In this document: one piece after another, positions 56,095-64,000 of the stretch
How the letters are laid out: every line of letters begins with the position of its first letter
Numbering within the stretch: position 1 is the stretch's first letter
NCBI GenBank assembly: GCA_963930645.1
Contig: OZ005648.1
Location: 267,479,830 to 267,543,829 of the forward strand
Source: Salticus scenicus
Taxonomy: Eukaryota > Arthropoda > Arachnida > Araneae > Salticidae
DNA: 64,000 nt
Reading direction: 5' to 3'
Notes under the pieces: generated by a model
Seen by the model: the letters and a program-made list of their open reading frames with translations, nothing else
The model's database searches: none
Told to the model about the DNA's origin: nothing
Position numbers and translations under genes: made by a program

Positions 56095-59000
56095 GAGGAG
56101 GCCATCTCGCGGGGCGGAGGTTGCCTAAAATTAAAGAGCCCCAATTTACAGTATTTCATGTTTCATCGATGAGTGGCGGCGATAATGGACTTCACGTCTA
56201 TGGGCAAGTCAACAACGCCACCTGCCGGATGATTCTGGACACGGGAGCCAACGTGACCATCATTAGAAAGAATTTGGCTCAAGAACTAAACGAGAAGATC
56301 ATCTGGACGCCGCCCTGTGTTAAACTCCATACTGTGACCGGAGACGAAATCAAAATATATGGAAAAATGAACTTGGCCATCACTTTTGGGAATGCCAGTT
56401 ACCATCATATGGCATATGTGGCTGATATAAGAGATCCTTTAATCATTGGAATTGATTTCCTGAGAAAATTTAACTTTCAATTGGACTTCAAGAATAATGA
56501 ATTGCATTCGAGTTCGGAAGACATCGCTGTGTTCAACACTGAAAACCAAGACTTTCAGACAATTTGCCAGATAACAGCCAAGTCTGAGATTTCCATTCCT
56601 CCACACACAGAGACAATAGTTTCAGGAACACCACCTACAAAGCAATACTTCCGCTATGGACTGATTGAATACCCGAATACAGACAATAGCCGAAGAGGAG
56701 TTCTGGTAGCTTCATCTCTAGTTGATCTCTCAAAGAGTACTATTCCTGTGCGAGTCGCAAACATCAGCGATAAGGTCCGGACAGTGAAGAAGGATGAGGT
56801 GTTGGCAACCTGCACTCCTGTCACATGCATCAACCGCCCCACGCAATCAACCGAATCCAAGTCTTCTGAGCAATTAACAACGGAACTACTCAAGAATGCA
56901 GAGTTAGGAAAAGAACAGAGATGTGCTGCGGAGAAGCTACTCCAAGAATTTAAAGATCTTTTTTCTCGAACACCTGAAGACGTCGGGAGAACGAACATCA
57001 CCCAGCACAGAATTGATATAGGAAATCATCCTCCAATCAAACAACATCCAAGAAGACTCCCCTTTGCTAAACAGGAAGAGGTCACTGAACTTCTAAGTGA
57101 AATGCAGCGCAATGATGTCATCGAGCCATCAACGAGTCCTTGGGCCTCTCCCATAGTACTGGTGCGAAAAAAGGATGGTTCAACAAGATTTTGTGTGGAT
57201 TATCGTCGTTTGAATGACATCACGAAGAAAGACAGTTACCCTCTTCCCAGAATTGACGACACATTAGACACACTTGCTGGCAATAAATGGTTCTCGACGT
57301 TGGATCTGAAGAGCGGTTACTGGCAAGTAGAATTGCATCCTGATGATCGTGAGAAGACTGCATTCACCACGGGACAAGGACTGTGGCAATTTAAAGTTAT
57401 GCCGTTCGGATTATGCAATGCTCCTGCCACCTTTGAACGCCTGATGGAGACAGTGCTAAAAGGACTTTCCTATGAAGCCTGTCTGGTGTATTTGGATGAT
57501 ATTATCATTGTGGGGCGCACCTTTGAAGACCACCTACGAAACATCCGAAAGGTGCTGGAGAAACTCAGAATGGCTAACCTCAAATTGAATCCAGGCAAGT
57601 GTAACTTGTTCCGTCGTGAAGTGAGCTACCTCGGCCATATCATCTCTGCCGAAGGTGTGAGAACTGATCCTGAGAAGATCTCTGCAGTCGAGAACTGGAG
57701 TCGCCCTGAAAATGTACACCAACTACGAAGTTTCCTGGGGTTATGCACTTACTACAGGAAGTTTGTCAAGGGTTTCTCAAATATTGCCAGACCACTCCAC
57801 AAGCTGACGGAAGCCAAACAGAAGTTCCTGTGGACAGATGAATGTGAAAATGCGTTCAAGCGACTTAAAGAGGCCTTAACATCATCGCCTATCTTGACGT
57901 ATCCACAGCCCGACAGACAGTTCATACTTGATACAGATGCCAGCCATGAGAGTGTCGGTGCTGTTCTGTCGCAGGAAATTGATGGTCAAGAACATGTCAT
58001 TGCCTATTGGAGTAAGTGCCTGTCTAAACCAGAGCGAAATTACTGCACCACCAGGAAAGAGCTACTCACCATCGTAAAAGCCATAGAACATTTCCATCAT
58101 TACCTCTATGGCAGAAGATTCCTGCTGCGGACTGACCATGCATCTTTAACGTGGTTGCTCCAGTTCAAGAACCCGGAAGGACAGATTGCCAGGTGGATAC
58201 AACGCCTGCAGGAATATGACTTCGAGATACGTCATCGTAAAGGGACTCTACATGGTAATGCAGATGCCTTGTCACGGAAGCCCTGCTCGGAAAGCTGCAA
58301 GTACTGCTCTAGAGCCGAACAGAAATACCAGCCGATAAATCCGGTTGCCTGCCAAGTTACAGTCTCAACACCATCAGATCAAGATTCCGATCCATGGAGT
58401 GACGAAGAACTTAGAAAAGCCCAGTTGGAAGATCCTGACCTAAAGCCAATATTACAGCTGAAGGAGACGACCAGCAACAGACCTACCTGGCAAGACATTT
58501 CCGGATTTAGTCCCATTACGAAAAGTTATTGGGCACTTTGGGACTCTCTTCATTTCAGAAACGGCGTATTATACAGAAAGTGGGAATCTGATGATGGGAA
58601 AAGCTTCAGATGGCAGATTTTATTACCAAGATCAAAAATTCCAGCTGTTTTAGAACAACTGCATAGTAGCTCTACCGGAGGCCATTTTGGGGTAATGAAG
58701 ACTCTGCAGAAAGTTCGGGAACGCTTCTACTGGTGCAAGGCAAAGGAGGATGTGGAGAAATGGTGTAAATCCTGTGATGCTTGTGCGGCACGTAAAGGCC
58801 CGCAGAAACGAAGTCGAGGAAGACTGCAACGGTATAACGTGGGAGCACCATTTGAACGGATTGCAATCGACATCTTGGGTCCTTTGCCACGGACCTCCAG
58901 TGGAAATAAATACATTCTCGTCGTGATGGACTATTTCACCAAGTGGCCTGAGGCATATCCCATTCCCAATCAAGAGGCATGCACAGTCGCAGAGGTCCTA

Positions 59001-59690
59001 GTGCAGCAATGGGTGTCAAGGTATGGCACGCCCCTACAACTTCATACCGACCAAGGTAGGAACTTTACCTCTGATGTTTTCAAAGGACTGTGTGAACTAC
59101 TCGGCATAGATAAAACCCGGACAACACCCTTACATCCCCAGTCGGACGGCATGGTCGAGAGGTTCAATCGTACCATCCTGAATAACCTCTCCCTTCTAGT
59201 ATCAAGGAACCAGCAAGATTGGGACTTGAAGTTGCCATTGTTCCTGCTGGCTTATCGGAGTGCTGTCCATGAAACCACCGGCTATACTCCAGCCCAGATG
59301 CTGTTTGGACGTGAACTTCGTCTCCCTTGTGATCTCCTGTTTGGTTGTCCACCCGATGCGCCTTCATCGCCCGAGGAGTACATCCAAGATCTCCAGGCAC
59401 GATTTGAGGACGTTCACAACTTTGCTCGGGAGCGAATTCACATTGCATCGGAGAAAATGAAGACAAGGTACGATCTAAAGGCTACGCAACATGAGTTCCA
59501 GGAAGGAGAGAAGGTCTGGTTGTGGAATCCTGTTCGACGCAAAGGACTCTCTCCCAAGTTACAGTGCAACTGGGACGGACCGTACACGGTCTTAAAAAGG
59601 CTGAATGATGTAGTGGTGCGGATCACTAAAACACCTTCATCAAAACCGAAGGTGGTGCACTATAACAGGCTAGCCAAGTACCACAATTAA
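55995..59690 (+). CDS. pol: Pol polyprotein: protease, reverse transcriptase, RNase H, integrase
   Basis: Open frame of 1231 codons in the -1 frame relative to gag. It is most likely translated as Gag-Pol by frameshifting at 56085, so the real pol part starts about residue 31 of this frame. Numbered from the first ATG: aspartic protease with DTGA at 82-85; RT with FCVDYRRLN and YLDD at 499-502; RNase H with D646 and D648 (DTDAS) and ending HGNADALSRK; integrase with a zinc-binding HHCC region (GGHFGVM…CKSCDAC); and catalytic D959, D1019 and E1055, giving the exact D-x35-E spacing. A GPY/F-type tail (WDGPYTVLKRL) follows; no chromodomain. No stops or missing catalytic residues. The polyprotein copies element RNA into DNA and inserts it. 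Confidence 0.95.
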   Translation: MLGLWRGWSREEELPCTTNYRKSPVFTITTGKLRGGHLAGRRLPKIKEPQFTVFHVSSMSGGDNGLHVYGQVNNATCRMILDTGANVTIIRKNLAQELNEKIIWTPPCVKLHTVTGDEIKIYGKMNLAITFGNASYHHMAYVADIRDPLIIGIDFLRKFNFQLDFKNNELHSSSEDIAVFNTENQDFQTICQITAKSEISIPPHTETIVSGTPPTKQYFRYGLIEYPNTDNSRRGVLVASSLVDLSKSTIPVRVANISDKVRTVKKDEVLATCTPVTCINRPTQSTESKSSEQLTTELLKNAELGKEQRCAAEKLLQEFKDLFSRTPEDVGRTNITQHRIDIGNHPPIKQHPRRLPFAKQEEVTELLSEMQRNDVIEPSTSPWASPIVLVRKKDGSTRFCVDYRRLNDITKKDSYPLPRIDDTLDTLAGNKWFSTLDLKSGYWQVELHPDDREKTAFTTGQGLWQFKVMPFGLCNAPATFERLMETVLKGLSYEACLVYLDDIIIVGRTFEDHLRNIRKVLEKLRMANLKLNPGKCNLFRREVSYLGHIISAEGVRTDPEKISAVENWSRPENVHQLRSFLGLCTYYRKFVKGFSNIARPLHKLTEAKQKFLWTDECENAFKRLKEALTSSPILTYPQPDRQFILDTDASHESVGAVLSQEIDGQEHVIAYWSKCLSKPERNYCTTRKELLTIVKAIEHFHHYLYGRRFLLRTDHASLTWLLQFKNPEGQIARWIQRLQEYDFEIRHRKGTLHGNADALSRKPCSESCKYCSRAEQKYQPINPVACQVTVSTPSDQDSDPWSDEELRKAQLEDPDLKPILQLKETTSNRPTWQDISGFSPITKSYWALWDSLHFRNGVLYRKWESDDGKSFRWQILLPRSKIPAVLEQLHSSSTGGHFGVMKTLQKVRERFYWCKAKEDVEKWCKSCDACAARKGPQKRSRGRLQRYNVGAPFERIAIDILGPLPRTSSGNKYILVVMDYFTKWPEAYPIPNQEACTVAEVLVQQWVSRYGTPLQLHTDQGRNFTSDVFKGLCELLGIDKTRTTPLHPQSDGMVERFNRTILNNLSLLVSRNQQDWDLKLPLFLLAYRSAVHETTGYTPAQMLFGRELRLPCDLLFGCPPDAPSSPEEYIQDLQARFEDVHNFARERIHIASEKMKTRYDLKATQHEFQEGEKVWLWNPVRRKGLSPKLQCNWDGPYTVLKRLNDVVVRITKTPSSKPKVVHYNRLAKYHN
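56085..56091 (+). promoter_or_regulatory. -1 ribosomal frameshift slippery site GGGAAAC
   Basis: In the gag frame the bases read G GGA AAC TAA, the exact X XXY YYZ phase, and the gag stop follows directly. Slipping by -1 gives GGG AAA CTA AGA, which is the pol frame. GC-rich sequence downstream (56095-56130) could form a stimulatory structure, with AGGC near 56098 able to pair with GCCT near 56123. The structure is inferred; the heptamer is seen directly. Confidence 0.8.
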
Positions 59691-59962
59691 CGGTAATATT
59701 AAATTTAAAAATGTAAATACTGGTAAAATTTGCGCATGCGTAATGTAAATATTTGTATATAAATATTTGTACATATTTGTGAATTTTGTAAATATTTGTA
59801 TATAAACACTTGAACATATTTGTGAATTTTGTAAATATTTCTCACTTGATTTGTATTTCTATTTTATCGTTATATGCAACTTAGTTTTTGTGTTTTAGAT
59901 TGTGTAAATTTGTTTAGTTTCGCCTCTTGACCAAGGGTTGCACTGCCCGGGACGTGCAGTCC

Positions 59963-59976
59963 TTGGGAGGGGGGCA
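59963..59976 (+). promoter_or_regulatory. Polypurine tract
   Basis: TTGGGAGGGGGGCA ends one base before the 3' LTR. It is the plus-strand primer for reverse transcription and is identical in the left copy. Confidence 0.85.
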
Positions 59977-59977
59977 G

Positions 59978-60610
59978 TGTTACGAAATTGTAAATAATTG
60001 TGTTTATTTTTGTATAAATTCTTTCAAAGAGGCTTAGTAAGTTGATAAAGTGCTAATTTTGTGCATTTCTAGTCGTTTTAGCGTTGAAATAGCCTTATTT
60101 TCCCTTAAAAACGCATTAAAAAGCCCCAGTAATGCACGTAATGGATTTGGCGCCAAATTTGGCGACTTTTTCTCACCTTGGCGATTTTTTTGGCGACCTT
60201 GGCGAGAAAATCCTTATATGGGGTATACCAAATATGGAAGCTGTAAGTTGATTGGTTGACCACTTTCTAGAGTTTTCTCAAAAAATCTGGGCTCCATGGA
60301 ACAGCATATAAGGAGCGCTTCCTCGCCAAGGGCAGTCAGTTCAGTTCAGTCTTCAGCCAGCTTCGCTAGTGCTTGCATTGCTCTTGAGCCTCTTTGAGAG
60401 AGACTTGCTTCAAGTGTTATTGTTATACAGTTTGTACTGTGGATTTGCTATTGACAGCTGTTGTTTAAGCTGTGTTTACTGTTTGAATTGAAGCTGATAC
60501 TTGGTTTATAGACCAGTATTTTTCTGGAACTTTCTGTGAATAAATTACTGAATTTTTGTACGTTTGGCCTTTCATTCTCAGACAACTCACGAACCCCCAA
60601 GTACGCAACA
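59978..60610 (+). repeat. 3' LTR of right Gypsy copy
   Basis: 633 bp, differing from the 5' LTR only at 60079 (T for G) and 60280 (A for G). Followed by ATAA (60611-60614). AATAAA at 60539-60544 is the likely polyadenylation signal of the genomic RNA. Confidence 0.96.
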
Positions 60611-60614
60611 ATAA

Positions 60615-61240
60615 CAATGTTTTTACAGATTAAGGTAAATACATGTTGCAATTTAATAGTTATAAGGAAAAACTAATTTTTGTGTTTTTGCTTATGCGAA
60701 AGTTTTGATTAAATTATCAAATTAAGGTTAGCCTAAATTCTTGCCTAAATAAAAAATCTTTTTAGCCTAAATTCTCTAAAATATTAAAAATGCAACTGTA
60801 TTAATAGGAAATCAATTCATCTATTTTTTTTAGCGCTGTTTCCAAATTGAAACTTTCTATTTTCTGATAAATTCACAGTGTCATTTTTATAAATAAATAT
60901 GTAACTACATGAAATTTACCTATATTCTTATTCTTATCTATATATCTCAAAAAAGAGTAGCATTTTATTTTCCAAGACAAAGGATCTTTTTGAAAATTTC
61001 AGCTTTAAGCCGTTTTCACAGACAACATAGCATCAGAAAAAAGAATCAGCTATGTCACAATATATTCTGCATTTATAGAAAAGAGAAAACGCTACTCGAT
61101 TCTTTGTAATCTGAACGGGAGGGAACAGCTAAACTTTTTATTGAGATATGCGATCTAAAGTGACTAAAAATGCTTCTAAACAAGTGGAAATTGTCTTTGG
61201 AAATTTGTAATATAATAAAATTACGTTTGGATTAAATAAT
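60615..61240. other. No supported gene
   Basis: AT-rich flank of the Gypsy insertion. It contains a short direct repeat of TAGCCTAAATTCT (about 60730 and 60767) and no recognisable coding sequence. Confidence 0.45.
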
Positions 61241-61244
61241 ATCT

Positions 61245-61505
61245 TTGAGGAGTCGTGGTAAGCATCGAGAATTGCAGGTTCGATTCCCACACAGGCCAAA
61301 GACTGTCGTGTACATTTACGATAGTTGGTGCATGTAAAATTCGGCGTAGCTTCAATATCATCCACCTTCAGTAAAGTTGATGCCTACCTGAAGGATCAAA
61401 ATTTGAGGGCACGTCTTCCCTAGGGAAGTATTTGCAGACCATCGGCAATAGCTCACTGAGCAGCTTTAGTGCGATGTTTCCCAACCCAATGTATAACATC
61501 CCTGA
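61245..61505 (+). mobile_element. tRNA-derived SINE
   Basis: A perfect Pol III B box GGTTCGATTCC (61277-61287), preceded by GTCGTGGTAAGCATCGAGA, where the D-arm/anticodon part of a tRNA would lie. The body follows with GTGCATGTAAAATTCGGCGT, AGGGAAGTATTTGC and CATCAATAGTTATTATAATT at the tail. The head lacks a complete cloverleaf, so it is not a functional tRNA gene. Confidence 0.7.
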
Positions 61506-62095
61506 AATGCTTTTCAAGGGCATTCATCAATAGTTATTATAATTATGTGTTTCTGCATGAGAATTACAATTTAAGCTGATATATACCTGTATAAGCTAGT
61601 ACCATTGCATTCACGTGAAAAATGTTTCTTACAATTAAAAATGAAATTTAAAAAATAATCACTTATAACCAGTACCTAATTCAAATTCTTTTAAGGAGAC
61701 CCTCTATTTATCGTGGCCGGAAGCCAAAGCCACGAGTTATAATGGGGAAATAACCCCCATTATGACTCGTTAACTAATATATATATATATTTAACTTCTG
61801 ATTTTATATTTAGAAAATTCATGGTCGTTAAATCAGTTCTTGTTTTCCAAAGATTTACTTATTTATTTTTATTGAAATTATATTAAAAATAATAATAATT
61901 AAGTATGAAAGATAGTTTATCAAAAATCAATCATTGTATTTAAATTTTGGCAATTTATGATGCAGGAAAAAAAGTTTTTTTGCATGTTTTTGCTGTATGT
62001 TTGTGAGAGAAAGAGCTTGTTGTATTTATAAGATAATTTTATTATTTTTTCACTCTGGAGCATACAACACATTTTTAGTGTAATTACTCATTATG
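61506..62095. other. Unassigned, with one small inverted repeat
   Basis: An imperfect hairpin of AACGAGTCATAATGGGGGTT and GGGGAAATAACCCCC-type sequence lies at about 61728-61773, next to GTGGCCGGAAGCCAAAGCCA. No gene is seen. Confidence 0.4.
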
Positions 62096-62101
62096 AATAT
62101 A

Positions 62102-62327
62102 TCTGTACCCCGGAGGTAAAAGACACCATGTCTATTTTGTGAAAAGAGTTAGCACCATGTTTTTGATGTACCTAACTTGTTTTTGTTTTATATAGAGGCA
62201 TTAAGCATTATGCACAATTACTATAGCAGAGATAAGATGACAAATGTAATTAATTAATTTCATTATAATATCATTTCTAAAAATATTTTTTTTTGTGACA
62301 TGGTGTCCCTTACCTCCGGGGTACAGA
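62102..62327. mobile_element. TA-flanked MITE (mariner type)
   Basis: Arms begin TCTGTACCCCGGAGGTAA and match over about 32 bp, with two or three differences, followed by GACACCATGTC on both sides. TA lies at 62100-62101 and 62328-62329. 226 bp, non-coding. Confidence 0.8.
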
Positions 62328-62715
62328 TATACGCCTGTGTGAAAAAGAGATTAGATTCATTTTTATTTAATGTTTTTTAACTTTTTAGTTTATATACTAG
62401 AATTCAAAATTTTACAGAGGGAAGGGGAAAGGGATGATTTTCCCCCCCTTCTTTAAATAAGATACATGAAATTTTATTTCCATTTTGACAGTAAAATTTA
62501 TCTTTTCACGCTTAAATTTTATGCCGATATTTTTTAATTCACATTGTATTCTTTTTTATATGCAATAAAGTTAAAAATAATTAAGCTATTTTGGGAGGGA
62601 AAAAATACTTAAATTGAAATTAAGTATTCGGCAAAATACCGAATATTTGGAAAAATCACTATTCGGTGCAATTCTCTAATATATGTGCGGGTGAGTTTAA
62701 GCATGTTGTATCTAT
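62328..62715. other. No supported gene
   Basis: AT-rich DNA with a short GGGAAGGGGAAAGGG purine tract (about 62420). Nothing recognisable. Confidence 0.4.
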
Positions 62716-62719
62716 TCTC

Positions 62720-62885
62720 CGACCACATTTCCTGAGACCATGGAAACCTCTGCACAAGTACTAACTCAAAGAGCTCCGATTGACTGGATGTTTACCAAAT
62801 TCCAATCTGCCAGTCAATTTCGCACCCCTCTAAGAATTTGGATTTGTTCTCTGTGCTAGTTTTAGGAAACGTCATTACACTACAT
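62720..62885 (+). repeat. Dispersed ~220-bp repeat, copy 3
   Basis: Shares GACCATGGAAACCTCTGC and AAACGTCATTACACTACAT with the copies at 48430-48640 and 52254-52470. It is more diverged in the middle. Confidence 0.55.
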
Positions 62886-62889
62886 TAGA

Positions 62890-63480
62890 TAATTTTGTTT
62901 AATTTTTCACTCTGGAACTTACAACATCCTTTTAGTAGTTAATTTATTAGATATACATGCCTGCATGTGAATAAGATTAATTTTTGAAAATTCAAAAAAT
63001 GAAAAATTTTGATTAATTCTTTTTTAATGCATTTGGCTGCTTTAATCTATTTGTTGAAATTCAAGCTTTTACAGAATGATAATATATATACTCTTGCTAA
63101 AAAGTTTAGCAAGATTTGCAAACAATCAGTTTTTTTCAGTTTAAAAACGTATCTCTCGATGAAATGTTTCTAAACATTGGGTATTTAAAAAATCTGGTGT
63201 GAAACAACGACTTCCATTACCCACTATTGCACGTATTATATGCATTTTTTGGAGATGTGATCAGAAGACGCAGAATTGAGCTAATGAAACAGAAAACTAA
63301 AAATTTTCCAGTACGAGAAAGTTAATACATGTTTGTGGTAAATGCATGAAAATGTTAAAGCATAGAAGAGAGTTTACATAGCAAGGTTAAAAAAAAAAAA
63401 AAAAAAAAAAAAAATTATACACCAATTTCCAAGATCTAAAACTGATCTATCTGATCAGGATGACTATTAATTTTCCTGTA
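62890..63480. other. No supported gene
   Basis: AT-rich; a poly-A run lies at about 63389-63412. Sequence from about 63330 resembles weak copies of the following repeat. Confidence 0.4.
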
Positions 63481-63489
63481 ATAGTCCCG

Positions 63490-63860
63490 TAAAGCACGAG
63501 AAAGGATATCTAAAATGGGTTTATGTAAGTTTTCAAGAAAATTGTTAAAGCTGTTTCTCAGACACCAAGTTTTACCAAAACTTGTCATATTCAGTTATTG
63601 ACCGGAAAACAACAATTACATGCAAAAGGATATTTAAAAGAGGGTTAATATGGCAAGTTTGAAAAAAATTCATACAGCTGTTTTGAAAGGAACGCACTTG
63701 CAAGACCTGAAATTCAGCTATTTATATAGGATGCATATCAATTTTCCTGAACTAACCAACTATATCATTCGAAAAGACATCTAAGAATGTTTATATAGCA
63801 AGTTTGAAGAAAATCGTTAAAGCGTTTTTCAGATATGGACTTCCTGTTTTGGATGTCTCA
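63490..63860. repeat. Degenerate tandem repeat, ~120-145 bp unit
   Basis: Three units start near 63500, 63626 and 63772. Each has AAAGGATATCTAAAA-like, ATATGGCAAGTTTGAA-like and TTAAAGC-GTTTTTCAG-like phrases. Confidence 0.6.
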
Positions 63861-63979
63861 CTTCTGTTTTTCCAATTTTCACCAAAATTTGAAAAATTCA
63901 CCTGTACACCAGTTCTGTCTCAATTCCGAAGTTTCGTAGCTGAATCTTTATTAGTTTTGGAGATATGATAGAAGATTCC

Positions 63980-64000
63980 CCACATACATACATACATACA
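63980..64000. repeat. (CATA)n microsatellite at window end
   Basis: CATACATA repeats running to the last base; it may continue beyond the window. Confidence 0.9.

Larger units (their letters stand above)
54091..60610 (+). mobile_element. Complete Ty3/Gypsy LTR retrotransposon
   Basis: 6520 bp in this order: 633-bp LTR, tRNA-Leu-type primer site, gag, pol (-1 frame), polypurine tract, 633-bp LTR, with a 4-bp ATAA duplication. The two LTRs differ at two positions only (54192/60079 and 54393/60280), which implies a recent insertion. Pol order PR-RT-RH-IN places it in Ty3/Gypsy (Metaviridae). The tRNA-Leu primer and CCHC Gag recall the mdg3/micropia group, but clade placement needs a phylogeny. 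There is no env frame and no chromodomain. All coding parts look intact, so it may be active. Confidence 0.96.

Noticed and set aside
61245..61340. Possible tRNA gene because of a perfect B box
   Set aside because: No matching acceptor stem or complete A box; the long 3' body marks it as a SINE.
1..64000. CRISPR array, operons, or bacterial-type genes
   Set aside because: No short regular direct repeats with unique spacers and no Shine-Dalgarno-linked genes; content is that of an animal genome.

Overview
The window is eukaryotic, AT-rich, repeat-dense DNA. The mobile elements it holds are Ty3/Gypsy, hAT, Tc1/mariner, pogo-like, piggyBac-like, Helitron and tRNA-derived SINE. Their style, long homopolymer runs and the absence of operons suggest an arthropod, possibly a chelicerate such as a spider. 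That placement is an inference from repeat style only, because no host gene is present to confirm it. I found no intact host protein-coding gene, rRNA, true tRNA gene or CRISPR array. Almost every long open frame is transposon-derived or a chance frame in low-complexity DNA.

Two copies of one Ty3/Gypsy family anchor the window. The right copy (54091-60610) looks complete and young: 633-bp LTRs differing at two positions, a 4-bp target duplication (ATAA), a tRNA-Leu-type primer site, a polypurine tract, an intact gag (445 aa) and an intact pol (protease, RT, RNase H, integrase). Gag and pol overlap in the -1 frame, with a textbook GGGAAAC slippery heptamer directly before the gag stop. The left copy (822-11915) is dead. 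It has frameshifts in gag, a ~2.2-kb internal deletion removing protease, RT and RNase H, and two hAT-like elements (3208-6752 and 7580-10757) inserted in its integrase region. It sits inside an older Helitron-like element (1-821 and 11916-12591).

From 12.6 to 39 kb there is a dense nest of DNA transposons, many with exact target duplications. They include hAT-type elements at 12730-15259, 16702-18660, 22549-25877 and 32689-38130. A long-armed foldback (21354-26508) holds a pogo-like MITE, then a hAT, then a Helitron. A Tc1-like element with a decayed DDE transposase (35314-37709) lies inside the 5.4-kb hAT. Small MITEs lie at 16456, 30672, 33576, 33922 and 38982. A 272-bp near-perfect palindrome (20627-20898) carries hammerhead-ribozyme-like motifs in both arms, and a third related motif lies at 9813-9866.

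From 39 to 54 kb there are two Helitron-like elements with both ends visible (40749-42187 and 43555-45128, minus strand), several tRNA-derived SINEs embedded in a recurring sequence block, a hAT with DUF4371-type transposase remains (48207-50376), and a G-tract-rich degenerate array (50.7-53.2 kb). The last 3.4 kb hold a SINE, a TA-flanked MITE and degenerate repeats. The only apparently functional gene set is the gag-pol of the right Gypsy copy.
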